Source: Saccoglossus kowalevskii (Eukaryota; Hemichordata; Enteropneusta; Harrimaniidae). Taken from it: a stretch of DNA of 41,021 nt. This document shows, in pieces, positions 1-11,625 of the stretch. The translations under genes were made by a program, and so were the position numbers. The stretch's first letter is position 1; each line of letters opens with the position of its first letter. The notes beneath the pieces were generated by a model. It was not told the origin of the DNA and did not search any database. It saw nothing but the letters and a program-made list of their open reading frames with translations. The DNA lies in the NCBI RefSeq assembly GCF_000003605.2, contig NW_003151264.1, positions 368,439 through 409,459 on the forward strand, written 5' to 3'.

Positions 1-101
1 ATCAGCGTCCTTCGATGTGGCTTTACTTTAGTATAATTTTTAAAATATTTCAAAACCACATTTCCTTGCACGCATAACCGCGAAAACGAACACCAGTAAA
101 C
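1..101. other. No gene seen at left edge
   Basis: This short AT-rich edge sequence leads into a minisatellite. I see no coding signal in it. Confidence 0.5.
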
Positions 102-183
102 TTGGGGCGAACCGACTTTGGGGCGAACTGACTGTGGGGCGAACTGGTCTGGGGCGAATGTGCATTGGGGCGAACTGACTGTG
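102..183. repeat. 16-bp minisatellite, about five copies
   Basis: The core ggggcgaa recurs at about 104, 120, 136, 150 and 167, each followed by a variant of ctgactgt. The spacing is 14-17 bp. The repeat is GC-rich compared with its AT-rich surroundings. Confidence 0.8.
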
Positions 184-704
184 AATCCCAAGCTACGATA
201 ACAACTCTAAAAATGCAAAGGCTCATGGGTGGAAGATTGTTTGTAAACAATGACACGCTATAGCCATCTGACGCATGTGCAGGTGACGACTCCCCTGCTT
301 TACTACATATGTATAATTAAATTATATATAAACACGTTATAGTTCAAATACTAGTAGCATAAAGATGTATTGCAACATATCTGATCTTTTAGTGGTAGGA
401 GCTGAACGCACAATGCGAATATGATGACAGTCAAACATAGCTGGTTCCCGTGTGTGATAAGTGGATATTGTAGATGCAGCATTCGTTAAATATCACTAGT
501 TCCCGTATGTCCAAGAATTGTAATACGATTCCAAACCTGACTGTATGTAGTACGTAGGTCCAATAAGTGGCACTATTCAATAAAATATACCACTGTTATT
601 GGCCTCGTATGGCTGTTGTGGTTGTATTAAATAAATAAAAATACATGATGATACAATAATGTCCATTAAGCGAGAAGGAAAATTTTAATTTTTTTATAGA
701 TTTT
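184..704. other. Intergenic, no feature recognised
   Basis: AT-rich sequence without a convincing open frame, RNA gene or repeat. Confidence 0.5.
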
Positions 705-1728
705 TAGCTCCGCTGTCGACTTTGTCGAGCAGAGCTTATTATAAGAGTGATTGTCCGTCGTCCGTGTCAATGTTTTACTTTTTCGACTTCTTCTTGAAAA
801 CAACAAGCCTGAATGCTTTGATACTTGGTGTATATGTACCTTGGGTGGCCCTCTCTTAGATTTGTTCATTTCATGATGATATCTTCAATTCTCTAATTTT
901 AATGAATATTTTTGTAATTTTTGTTAAAAAAGTGATATTTTCGACTGCTTGTTGAAAACCGTAAGTCTGATTGCTTGCTATTATAGCCCCGCTGTCATCG
1001 CAGATGACCCAGCGCAGCTGTTGGTATGGAGGTCTCTCCGGCGTTGTCCACGTGAAGTTTCCTTTAAACGATTTCTTCTTCAAAAGTACTTGAGCAATTA
1101 CATTCATATTTGTACCAAAGGTACTTGGGGTGGTCCTCTGTCAGATTTGTGTCGAAATATGCAAATTTGAATTTTTAGTGAACATTTTTGTCATTTTTGA
1201 TAAAAAATGTTATTTTCGACACCTAGTTCGAAACCGTAAGTCCAAATGCCTTGATATTTGCAGCAATGGTACTTGGGGTGGTTCTCTGTAAGATTTGTTG
1301 AATTTGTGTCAAAATATGCAAATTTGGATTTTTAGTAAATATTTTTGTCATTTTTGGTAAAAAATGTTATTTTCGACAATTAGTCCAAAACCGTCAACCA
1401 CAATGTCATTGTACTGATTCTTGTTCCATGAAAATGAAGACAGCTGACCTATTTCGACCGTCAGGTCGCTTGTATATATATATATAGGTACTACAGGTAG
1501 ACCTCTCTCAGATTTGTTAATTTTGTGATGATATCTTTAATTCTCTAATTTTCGTGAATATTTTGTCATTTTTGGTAAAAAGTGGTATTTTAGACTTCTT
1601 GTTGAAAACAGCAAATCCGATTGTTTTGATACTATACATATTGTTCATTTTCTAATGATATCTTCAGTTCTTAATTGAAATGTGCATTGCTAACAGCGGA
1701 GCTATCTCAGCCGTCAGGCTGCTTGTTC
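705..1728. mobile_element. Non-autonomous element with internal 150-bp repeats (Helentron/pearl-like)
   Basis: The element starts near tagctccgctgt (about 706) and ends near its exact inverse, acagcggagcta (about 1692), giving a 12-bp terminal inverted match. Just inside the left end is an imperfect hairpin (gctccgctgtcga facing tcgagcagagc). The right end carries a small hairpin-forming agccgtcaggct followed by gcttgttc, and a near-copy of that end (ccgtcaggtcgcttg) lies at about 1460. Between the ends are about four diverged copies of a roughly 150-bp unit at 838, 1116, 1269 and 1486. They share gatttgtt, tttttgtcatttttggtaaaaa and ttttcgac blocks. A short inverted end, a terminal hairpin and central 150-160-bp tandem units are the layout known for Helentron-associated elements and the pearl elements of bivalves. 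There is no coding capacity. The assignment is by architecture only; a MITE carrying a satellite is the alternative. Confidence 0.5.
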
Positions 1729-1740
1729 AAAAATTTATAA

Positions 1741-2480
1741 AATGGTTACTTTAGACCTTGATCCACAGTGGCGGCTATGATTAACGGCGGCATATAAGTA
1801 ACGGTCGTCGTTCGCTAGTTGTTGGTAGGCTGCCCACTGATCCGAATGCCTTGAATGGTGGTCCCAGGAACAACCTTGTCTTGAATTATTGGAAGAAGGG
1901 TGGCGGCATCACGGCGTTCGACTATCTGCATATATCCAATGGATGGTTTAAAAAACCTATCAACCATACCAAACACCCATCTTTCTTCAGCTGGGGCCCT
2001 TCCGCGATGATGCTTACATTATGGCAAAATAAACTTTCGTCAATTTCAACCACAGTGCCTGGGCCGCCCAACTCGATGTCTTCGCCCATCAGCTTTGTAC
2101 TGCACACTTCACGCAAAAAGTTACAATAGTCTACTAGTGACTGGCGAGACACTCCAGTCTCAGTACTAACTTTCCTTGTCGGGTAGTCCATAGCCCATTT
2201 TAGAATAATTTTTAAAAGAATGTCCAAACATAAACGTCACTTGGAAAAAAAGGATCCATGTCTAATTGAAAATCGGGTTCGAAATTTTGCGCAATCCCTA
2301 TTTAAACATCGCCAATTAAATCCGTCAGTACATTTTTTAGCGGTTGCCAAAACCATAGGCCGAACACAAGAAAGACAATTTTGTTTCGTTGCCAAAAGCC
2401 TATCACTACTGTCAACCTGGGAACTTGACTTTTTTTCAGATACATGTACGTGTTTGTGTGCCATTACTGCTTTCCTTAGG
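1741..2480 (-). pseudogene. Decayed Merlin-family DNA transposase
   Basis: Read on the minus strand, an N-terminal zinc-ribbon (CLSCVRPMVL, later WRCLNRDCAKFR, 2237-2464) precedes the ISXO2/IS1016-type catalytic domain, with GGPGTVVEIDESLF at about 2040-2085 carrying the first catalytic aspartate. Downstream, ERRDAATLLPIIQDKVVPG and HSDQWAAYQQLANDD are typical Merlin blocks, the second with the next aspartate; the following VNHS block comes before the coding similarity fades near 1741. The copy is dead: one in-frame stop (TGA, 2237-2239) separates zinc ribbon and catalytic domain, and two frame changes lie near 1980 and 1845. The third catalytic residue and the C-terminus are missing. I did not find convincing terminal inverted repeats. 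Merlin elements are cut-and-paste transposons related to bacterial IS1016; this copy lies directly beside the repeat element ending at 1728. Confidence 0.8.
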
Positions 2481-2548
2481 CTTCGGTTATTTTTTCCACA
2501 AATAAAAAAAAATCAGCAATCGTCGTTGGTCTTGAAAAACACCCAAAA

Positions 2549-2571
2549 AATATCCTTTATTTAAGGATATT
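2549..2571. repeat. Short perfect hairpin
   Basis: aatatcctt and aaggatatt form a 9-bp perfect stem around a 5-nt loop. It lies about 85 bp beyond the transposase fragment and could be a remnant of a transposon end. Confidence 0.5.
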
Positions 2572-2680
2572 TGCAGCCTGTAAAATATCCTATCTCTGAT
2601 CTTTATTTTTAAACCTAAATCGTAACTAGAATGATTCAAAGCAGCCTGTAAAATAAAACAAAGGCAGCATGTTACTTAAG

Positions 2681-2744
2681 GACCTGTCAATCAACCAAAT
2701 CATGCTAACTAATTGACCTGTCAATCAACCACATCATGCTAACT
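2681..2744. repeat. 30-bp direct repeat, two copies
   Basis: gacctgtcaatcaacc, a/c, then atcatgctaact occurs at 2681-2710 and 2715-2744 with one mismatch. Confidence 0.8.
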
Positions 2745-3635
2745 ATCCCACAGCCACCACCCCCACACCTAAATGGTATAGTCTGGCACTCAAGTTGTTG
2801 ATTGACGAGATCCGATACGTCATCCCAGTTTTCCAAAAGATCAAAATTTCGTAAAGACGCTGCTCAAAATAGTGTTTTAAACACTAACACAAATAACTAC
2901 AACTACAAAAAAAACATGGCCATAACTTTGCGCAACTTTCTTTTAAATTGTTTTATTTTTCCACATCATTTTGCTAACGCAATGAAGAGGAAAAGAAAGA
3001 AAGTGAAGACGCTGATGACAGACAAGGCAAAGGAAAATTTATGACTCAGTGATGCGGGGTCATTTTATGACCAACCCCACGAGTGGTTCGAAAGAGAGGT
3101 TGAACTATCCTCTTCCACGAAGATTTTCAACAACTAAACCGATGGCGACACCGATACATCAGACGAGGAATAGATTCTGATTCAACTCTTGTGACTGGTT
3201 CTTGACACATTCTGAAAAGGCCATGACTCCATGTGTGCCAAGCATTCCATTGACCGATGATTTGTAAATCACAGTTAAAGCTGTGTGCAAGTGAAGTGAA
3301 ATGAGTGAACGTGTCGAGTCATGATGAGAAAAAGAGTGTGAATGTCGGCGTTCGATTTGATAATAAAAATAATTGAAAGCAAAACACAGCAAAAATTCAG
3401 AGTGTGATTCATAATTAATTACGACATCTCATTAAGAAATATGTGGTCGCAATTTATTGACAGTCCATTTATTATGCAGAACAAATTGCAAGATAAGTTC
3501 ACAGAAATGTGAAGTCAACACCAATCACAAATCAATTCAGAAATTTTTAGACACCGTAATTAGTATAGGGGCAGAGACAAGAACGCTTTTCAATTTAGAG
3601 AATGATTGTTCACAAGACTGATCCCAAGTTCATTG
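2745..3635. other. Intergenic with weak coding traces
   Basis: No gene is recognised. On the plus strand at about 3045-3175 a short stretch reads DQPHEWFEREVELSSS and then TDGDTDTSDEE with a stop between them. This acid-rich sequence resembles a decayed transposon open frame, but I cannot assign it. Confidence 0.3.
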
Positions 3636-6290
3636 TCACATGAACTTAAACTTCTTTTGCATCCTTTTGTTTTCTTTGTTTTTTTTTACAACATCTTCGG
3701 GCTGTTTTAACAAGTTGTGTAGTGGTGCTGCTACCTTAGCATACCCTGGGACAAACTTTCGATAATATCCAGAGAGTCCAAGGAATCCACATAGCTCACG
3801 CTCTGATAATGGTCTGGCCCACACTTGCACAGCACGCACTCTTTCGGGATCTGGGGCAACACCCTCACTTTTGACATGATGACATTTTTCAGGTTTCACT
3901 TTGAAATTCAAATTTGCAAGACGAGACAGACCAAGTCACGAGAAGTGTCTGGAAGTTCGAATCACCAAACGCCTTGTCCATCAAACGCATAAATGTAGCA
4001 GGTGCATTGCATAGTCCAAATGGCAAGCGGACATACTCGTATAGACATCCAGTACTGGTGCGAAATGCAGTCTTTTCTATATCTTCTTCGGCAACAGGAG
4101 GTTGGTTGAACCCATGCGCCAAGTGAAGACTACAGAAATACTTTGCACTGCCCAAAACATCTAAAGCTTCGTCTATACAGGGAAGATGAACGATAATCAA
4201 CACATAGTCACAATTTGCCACTCTTCTTTCTCACTAGAACAATTGGTGAGGACTCACGAAATATACCTCGTTCTAAAAATTTACGATGTACTCTCTAACC
4301 TCGTCCCATTGATGTGTTGGCACTCTACGGTGAGGTACTTTGATTGGTATATCATCAATAGTGGTTATCTTGTGCTCAGACTCACTAAAGTCGCCAACTG
4401 TCATCCTAGAAACATGATCATTCACTACAGATGTAGCTACATTAGTATCAGCAATTTGAATTTCATTCACATTCACTGTACAAAATTGAATAGATGGTTC
4501 TAGAAACACAGGTTCAGTTGTACCAACGGGAGTGCGGGGTTGGAGGTACACATCATTGTCACTAAAATTGACTATCTATACTGGGACTTTACCAACGTCA
4601 TCTATGTACACATATGTTGCACCAATTGCAATCCCATTTTGCAAATCTGTGTGAGCTTCATGTCTCTCAAGGATTACGTGGTATGTCTGTCCAACGGAAG
4701 CAGGCTTCACTGACCCCTCAATGCCACTTAACGAATGGACAGGAATCAACACATGTTTCTTTCCAGCTACTCTTACAGAGGTGTCCTTGACTCATAAATG
4801 TAGGCTTGTATGCCTCAAGTACATGTAAAAGTTTTACATCATTATGACACAATTTCTTAGTTAGTTTGCCTGAGAAATTATCAGCATACTTCTCTATAAG
4901 TATTTGAACCAAATACACCTTGTATTTTGTTCTTGTGTTTACAGGGTCACGCACAACCAAAAAGTATTATGAAAAGTGTGATTAAATAATGATACAAGAA
5001 GCTCTACATAACCAGTGTAGGGAATTTCAGGGCCTTGTGAACCACTAATCTTGATGAAGGTTGTAACATCTACCAACTTTCCTTTCTGAGCTAGGTGCTC
5101 CCTAAAAAACGTGTTCTGTCACTGTAGAAACTTTGGCACCGGTGTCAATTCCACCTGTAATTTCAGCTTCTCCTATGATTACAGTTATTTCCAGACAATG
5201 TCCTACAACATTATGGACAATTGAGCCTCCCTAAATCTTTATCTCACCCACCACACGGCTCTTAGTAGCAGGTTTGACTAGTTTAAACTTTGGGGTTGTG
5301 ATGGTGCTACATTTCCTGTACGTTTAGTTTTCTTATCACAGTGACTACAGACATGGCTAGTTGATCCACAAACCCAACAATGACGTTTACCATCAGCAGA
5401 AACAATAGTTTTTTTACTATATATATGTTTGCTCTGTGATTAGGTTATCAGTAACTCTGTTTCTGTAGTGCTGTTATCTGCTCACCTTGTTTCTGAATCA
5501 GACTACGATAGTCAAGTGTGACCCCACCTCACAAATGGCAGCACTGTCACTGTCTGTCTTGGTTTACCTCTTTGTTCCATTAACCTTATAACGTTATCAT
5601 GGGCGTCAAAGAACGAAAGTTCAAGCTGGTCATTTCCATTTTCAGACTTTCATCACACACAGCTTCTGCTAACCGACTCTTAAGTTGACTGTCCCTCGCT
5701 GACTTGAAAGATGGATCTAATATTGCAATGTGATCATACAGGTTTACTAACTCTAATGGACAAGACAATATCAACTTCAGACTGCTTGTATGAAAAGAAT
5801 TGTTGGAGTAACTGGGGTAAACTGTCACCATCACAAAACACTTTAGCCAATACTGCAAATATTTTGGTGGCATCTGTTTTGACATCATCCCTACCTAATA
5901 TTTCACGACGTGCCTTACCAGCGAGATGCTCAATTAGAAAAACTGGTTATTTGACATCATCAGTTAGACATCAATTGGGAAGACATAATGGCTTGGGCAT
6001 CTTCAATCCAATCTTCGACAGTTATATCACCATCTTTACCACTAATTCTATCTAATTTCTGAGCTGGGGACACGTACACCATCCGCCCAGTATCACTGAT
6101 ACTAACCTTTGGTGTACTGTGAGTTAAGCAACCAATCGTTTGACCTCTTTGTCAGATGCTTGGGCTTCAGCCATTGCTGTCTCAGCTACTTCGTTTTTTA
6201 GGGTAATAACAGCCTCCAGATCACTGATCCTTTGCTTCATTGCTTGCATTTTAGCAACGGGTGTGAATTTAACAAAAATCGCTATGATTT
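3636..6290 (-). mobile_element. Ty3/Gypsy-type LTR retrotransposon fossil (gag-pol, truncated)
   Basis: Minus-strand protein similarity runs from gag to reverse transcriptase. A coiled-coil and gag-like stretch lies at about 5450-6260, a zinc knuckle (CWVCGSTSHVCSHC) at about 5330-5390, a retropepsin signature IDTGAKVSTVT at about 5120-5160, and reverse transcriptase at about 3640-4560. The last includes LPFGLCNAPATFMRLMD and the FLGLSGYYRKFVPGYAKVA block typical of Gypsy polymerases. RNase H, integrase and both LTRs were not recognised, so the right-hand part of pol is gone. The copy is broken, with many interruptions (well over half a dozen), and looks old. Confidence 0.85.
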
Positions 6291-7020
6291 ATGTTCAATT
6301 ACTAGTGCATTACATAAAATCTATGGAAAAAGTGAGAAGATTTGATGAGTGCCTGCTGAGTAGTACTCGTTTGATTGATCAGTTTGATGTCAGAATGAAA
6401 TCAATGAAATATACTTTGTATAATATGGTCTTGAAATCTTGATGCTCAGGAAATTATAGATGATAGCTATAAACTATTTCATACCTGACTATTTAAAACA
6501 CATGGAAATGTGACACTATTTTAAGCATGTTCCATTTATAACACGGCTCTGAAATTTGCATAGAATAATTAAATATATTTATACTATTATATCTAATTCG
6601 AAATGAGTATAAAATGTCTTGGTATTGACCTGCTGACTCATTTTCTCTGCAGAAGTTTCACCTTTTGTTGCATCTTTATTTTTCTGATAATTGATGAGTT
6701 TCACCATTCTCGTACTATTTTAGCTTCCTCTCTTGAGATAGGTACTGCCAGTAACGAGCTTGGCTTGCGCATATTTCTAGTATGTATTTCTACACTTTCG
6801 ATTTACAAAGAGGGCTTCATAATTTGCAGTAAATTGTCAAAGAACGGTGTTCGTCTTTAAATCCATAGAAAGTCCCAAAGCCATAATCGTTGCAGGCATG
6901 CGATATTTGAATCCACATCTTTATATCATCCTTAGAAATAACATTTTCTATTGGTTAATAGCAAAATGTATATCAAATAAATGAGAGAAGGTCAGTATTA
7001 CAAATCAAGGGAAAATTGCT
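6291..7020. other. Intergenic, no feature recognised
   Basis: AT-rich sequence between the retrotransposon fossil and a minisatellite. It has short open frames only, with no family resemblance. Confidence 0.5.
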
Positions 7021-7208
7021 AAGTCGGCAAGAAACTTGCTTAGATATCGCGGAAGTCGCTGAATCGTGCGGAAATTACTAAGTCGGCGAGAAACTTGCTT
7101 ACATATCGCGGAAGTTGCTGAGTCGGCGCGGAAGTTGGTTACATATCGCGGAAGTTGCTGAGGCGGCGCGGAAAGTTGCTTAGTCGGTGCTGAAGTTGGT
7201 TACACATC
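7021..7208. repeat. 40-bp minisatellite built from 20-bp half-units
   Basis: The unit reads agtcggcg-cggaagttg followed by cttacatatcgcggaagttgctg. Full 40-bp units start at 7021, 7081 and 7121, and 20-bp half-units sit at 7061 and 7161. The two halves of each unit resemble each other (gcggaagtt in both), so the array seems to have grown from a 20-bp precursor. Confidence 0.8.
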
Positions 7209-7500
7209 GATAATTGTCGCCATAGGCCACCGTAGTTTCCACTGTGTTTTCTTCTTCAAAGACCACCACAACGATGGCGGACTCTCGTCTTTTGTGGCGT
7301 GTGCCATCGCGACCACGATTGCGTAGCACAGCACATCTGATCATCAAAATGATTTAACGACACATTTGGAATTTCTTAGTAGAAATGCGAATTTAGTCAA
7401 GGTCAGAGGCGACCAGTTCGGTATCGGTATTTGGATGTGGGACTTTTACAACTTAGTCCGTTCCGCTCACCTTAAACTTTTTGACTAAACGTTTTTTTCT
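7209..7500. other. Intergenic, no feature recognised
   Basis: No coding or RNA signal is supported here. Confidence 0.4.
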
Positions 7501-7572
7501 TACTGACAAGATTGAAATTAATCTTGTCGGTAGTAACCTCACCACTCTCATCCATTTCAGTATCACTGAAAT
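7501..7572. repeat. Two adjacent hairpins
   Basis: tactgacaagatt faces aatcttgtcggta (7501-7532, one mismatch). A second, perfect 8-bp stem, atttcagt/actgaaat, lies at 7554-7572 around a 3-nt loop. They may belong to a small inverted-repeat element; no further ends were found. Confidence 0.5.
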
Positions 7573-7760
7573 AACGTACCTTACATCGTTGTTACGACCA
7601 CCAAGTTGTATCCTGAGGTGGACAGACGATTAACAGAACCTATTGGACTCGGAGGGTGGGTAGGCATCTTCATTTCCCATATCTGTGGTTCAGGCTACAG
7701 TCTTGTCGAAATTATAAAAAAAGGAACAGAAAAGAAAATAATTTGAATTAATCTCACATA

Positions 7761-7824
7761 CAACAAACAAACAAACAAACAAACAAACAAACAAACAAAC
7801 AAACAAATAAATAAATAAATAAAA
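7761..7824. repeat. (CAAA)n and (TAAA)n microsatellite
   Basis: A pure tetranucleotide run switches from caaa to taaa at about 7804. Confidence 0.95.
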
Positions 7825-10365
7825 CTTACGAAGTGCTGTCATACATAGCTGACTTCTCAGGTGAAAAATAAGCGAGATATTATTTTTATTATTAAAACTA
7901 TTAATATACTCTTTCTCGCATATCGAACAAAGTAGTTGTATACATTGTTAGTACTCACTTGCTTATATAACCACATTCACGCTCCAGGTCTGGCATTTTT
8001 TTAGTTGTGTTTTGCACCCCCTGTAGATATAATATGATGTAATATAGATATCGATAAAAAAAAGAGTTATTACATTCTTTTTACCTTCTTTGTATTCCCT
8101 CAAATAAAATTTGAAAATGCTCATTTTAAAATCAATCAATAAATTAATTAATTTGTTACGCGTCATCAGAATTTTCATCGTCTTCCACATGACTGAAATG
8201 AAATAAAAAAAATAAAACAGCACCTCTTGCAGTAGAATTCTCATCAGTTAAAAAAAATCAATCTCACTCTCCACGCAGAGGGTGGGAAGCACGACTGGAA
8301 CTTCACATGACATTATCAGTATGCATTTGCCACGAATCAGTTAGCGTGGCTTTAGCTCTCGAAAAAGACGTCATAAACGAAACGAGCACGTGTTAATCTA
8401 TATACACATTAAAAAGTGGATATCAAAACAGAGGTTGTGGGACTCGCTGTTGAATGAAAAATATGCAAATAACTGAATTCAATGAAATGAAACGCACCGA
8501 ATTGAAAAGTTGTTCATTCATTTCAAAATCCTATTGTTGAAAACTAAATGTCGCCACCACAGGAATAACTTCGAGAATCACATCTAAAATCTAAATCACT
8601 TACCGCCAATTCATCAATTGAAAGTGCGTCAAAAACCAAAATGTTACATTTCAGATAATAATCGAAATTTACTTCACTTAGTCATGGACCCACGAAGTCA
8701 AAAAAAAAAACGTATCCTGAATCATTGGTGAGTGTTTACTAAAGAAAAAAAATGCGTTGATTATCTTAATTTTACACTATCGTCACATACGAAGGGTAAA
8801 GTTTGCTTAGCCATTATATATTTTATGTAGCACATAATCGGTACATAAACCCTGCTTTTATAGACAAATTTATAACACAGATCTCCTTCAATCAACGCTC
8901 TCTGCTGGGATATATGTTGTGTACAGTGTGGGTTCCTTCAAAGAAGCTCTCTCTCTCAACATCTTCTGAACCTATACACGTTTGAGACATAAACCTGAAA
9001 TTACCCATTACACAGGACTGTTTATGATGTGTCAGTCTTCAATTGATTTATCTGTCATCACTTTCTGAACGTAGAATCACCCATGACCTGGGGAATGTGT
9101 TGTTTATCAAACATTAAATTACAGTTGGGGGGTATTTTAAAAGCAATTCACTATTAAAGTTTATGTGGGAGGTATAGACAGATCAGTATGTTTACAAAAC
9201 AAATAAGGGAAGGGAAATGCAATATCGTAAAACGAGTTATAAATACCCCCTGTGTACCACACTTACACTTCAGTCTTGAGATTCAGTTAGGCGAGCATCA
9301 TGACGTGCAAACCATTCCAATCATATATAACCACATTTCAGAAAGTTTACACGGCGATAAAATTGATATAATTTTTCAATCGCATGACCAGGCTATAGAC
9401 CCGGTACATAGCCGCCACACCACTATATCGACACTCCTCGCTCCAAAAACTAATACGCCGTGTCAAACGACGCAACCCACGCAAAGCGAACAACTCTAGT
9501 TCAACACAATTTACCAGCAAAAGTCCCACCACAAGCAAAGATGAATCTTCCGGCGAGAGGTGAGAATCTATTCACCCATCTTTTATGATGTAAACGAGCT
9601 CGCTATGTCACCGTGAACTCGTTCCGTGCGATTGTGGGAAATACTTGAAGGATATCCAACAAAACGAGGAGTGTGCTTCACAATACGACAATTCAGGAAA
9701 CTGAAACAGATTTCCCCCAAATCGAACTTGTCAACAGGTATATAAATGTAATTGCTCACAACTATTTATCATGTAAAATTATTGAGTGTGAAATACATAT
9801 CATATCTGCGTTAAACTAAACGACAATCGGTGATCACCACCGTTTGCGTGAAATCAAGAAATAATTTAAAAACGAATCCCGTAAATATTATATAAATATA
9901 TATATATATTTCTTTTTTTTCTATTTTAGACAACAAGAAAAAACCATTGGATAAATTCCTAATGAAAATATTATCTCTAACTTCATTTTTAGACAAGTTC
10001 GAAACATTATTCAAATCAACTGTGTAGGATGTCAGACCAATCATGGATCCCAATGCCGACATGTCTGTTGAGCTTTTGGTACTTGCGATGATAAACAGAG
10101 ATTAGTGAGCTTCACCAATACACCCATCAGACTTTACGTGGGATAGATATTGAGACAATTGCGACCTGTTATAAATCGTTTAGGCGTATCCATCCAGAAT
10201 TCGTTCGTTTTTCCACGTACTTTACTTATGTGGTATTTGGAGGATTTAAGTCAAACCCGAATTTGTGTATCACTGCGCGAGAATCATTATCTTTACGAGA
10301 AATGGATTCTCAGTTATCTGATATCATACAGCAACGTGTAGAATGAATTATTTGTGATTTATCAG
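7825..10365. other. AT-rich intergenic stretch, no gene recognised
   Basis: The longest open frame on the plus strand (9188-9499, 103 codons) contains HLHFSLEIQLGEHHD and IIFQSHDQAIDP. It has no family I know and no flanking splice or start context that convinces me. A short AT run lies at 9892-9910. Confidence 0.4.
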
Positions 10366-10690
10366 TTTATTATTATTATTCTATGTCACTCAGTTTTTTT
10401 GTTTTTAATATTTTTTTACTGACTCATATGAAATTTCCTAGCGTTAAAAAAAAGAAATACTTAATCATGCTAGAAATGTATCTGTTTCGTCAATTTACCT
10501 TTTTTATTACTGTTTATTACTATTATTATTATTATTATTATTACTCTATGTTACTCAGTTTTTTGTTTTTAATAAACTTTCTTTACTTACGCATATTGCA
10601 TTTCATAGCATTAAAAAAATACACGCTATTAATGTATACTCATGTGACTATTTCATCAATTTTTACTTGTTTTATGCAATAAGCTCCCAT
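10366..10690. repeat. 165-bp tandem duplication with (TTA)n
   Basis: ctatgtcactcagttttttt at about 10381 recurs as ctatgttactcagttttttg at about 10546. Similarity continues through catatgaaatttcctagc versus catattgcatttcatagc. Each copy begins in a tta triplet run, the longer one at 10516-10545. The copies are well diverged. Confidence 0.7.
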
Positions 10691-10792
10691 AGTATGTGTA
10701 ATTATTAACGTAATCAGTGTGAATGTATGTGCTATGTGTGTAAGTGTATGTGAGCGCCTTCTACCGTTCAATTATAAAATTCATGCCCGGCG

Positions 10793-10800
10793 TGACGTCA
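10793..10800. promoter_or_regulatory. Isolated TGACGTCA (CRE) palindrome
   Basis: A perfect CRE octamer with no gene nearby. It is not part of the repeat family described further right and may be chance. Confidence 0.3.
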
Positions 10801-10810
10801 TTACTCGTAC

Positions 10811-10918
10811 GATTTAAAAAAATATATGATAATTTATGCTAATTAATTCACGTCGCCCTTTTTACTAACTAGATTTAAAATATTTAATTTATGATAATTT
10901 ATGCTAATTTATTCACAC
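10811..10918. repeat. 60-bp direct duplication
   Basis: gatttaaaa ... atgataatttatgctaatt ... attcac occurs at 10811 and again at 10871. Confidence 0.65.
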
Positions 10919-11364
10919 GCCTTGCTGAAATTTTGTGAAAATCTTGTTAACCATATGTGAAATAAAACCGACCACATTTTCGTCAATCCATAATAGAAAT
11001 TTTAATTTTTGTTTGAAGATATTAAAGGAAATAAATATATGACAATAATAATTTATTTTTATTTTTCATTCCAGAATTGTCAGTAATAGAGCAAGGTAGG
11101 AGAAATAATTACACAGAAAAAATGAAACAACGTTGATCAACTTTAAGCCACTTGTAATCATTGTGTAAGTGCGCCCTCAATGTCTTTAACGTATTGATTG
11201 AATTATTTCGTTCACAAAGTTAAATCGACTGTTCTTGTGCAGGGAATCAGCAGGTGGTTGTGTACTGACCGACACCACATACTAGTAATACCCTAAATAA
11301 GAAATACATTTTATGTACAAACAATAACAATTTAATAAATATCTCTGTGGAATGCTTTTATAAA
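10919..11364. other. Intergenic, no feature recognised
   Basis: AT-rich sequence. A 21-nt stretch at 11077-11097 is flanked by ccag and gtagga like a micro-exon, but nothing links it to a gene. Confidence 0.35.
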
Positions 11365-11625
11365 TCAGGAACACACTAGCTGTCGTGACTCAGTATAGAT
11401 TCTATTGTTAAACTTAAACAAAAATACTTCATCCGTGTCTACATCATCAGTATTTCCATCTGAGCCTGTGTACTTATAAATAACCAAACACAGGGCAATA
11501 TCGCCACGGTTGACCGAACCATTGTATTGCATCCATGCCCGGGATCCAGGTCTGGCGTTCGACCAATCAGATGTTTTCGGATGTTCAACTCTGATAGCAT
11601 TGTACCTCACACGACCCAGGTATGT
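11365..11625 (-). CDS. Possible terminal exon of an unrecognised gene
   Basis: The minus strand stays open for about 87 codons and ends in TGA at 11365. The translation looks protein-like, with segments GTYLGRVRYNAIRVEHPK, WSNARPGSRAWMQYNGSV and RGDIALCLVIYKYTG, then an acidic NTDDVDTDEVFLFKF and a short tail. Upstream the frame is closed by TAA at about 11642, so the exon must start between that stop and about 11622; tctgttcctaaag at 11623-11635 is a possible acceptor. No exon further upstream could be joined with confidence. Composition (Trp, Cys and Gly in a balanced mix) argues for real coding origin rather than chance, but I cannot name the domain. It could equally be a decayed exon. Confidence 0.35.
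   Translation of the reverse strand, partial: TYLGRVRYNAIRVEHPKTSDWSNARPGSRAWMQYNGSVNRGDIALCLVIYKYTGSDGNTDDVDTDEVFLFKFNNRIYTESRQLVCS

Noticed and set aside
3159-3392. 77-codon minus-strand open frame rich in His and Ser.
   Set aside because: Low-complexity composition and no family. Probably chance.
9188-9499. 103-codon open frame on the plus strand.
   Set aside because: No recognisable domain, and no promoter, splice or poly(A) context. The opposite strand is equally open over part of it.
9541-10027. A two-exon mini gene: MNLPAR, then a donor gtgaga, and a phase-matching acceptor at 9929 followed by a 31-codon frame.
   Set aside because: The 38-residue product has no signal peptide, cysteine pattern or known family, and a phase match arises by chance one time in three.
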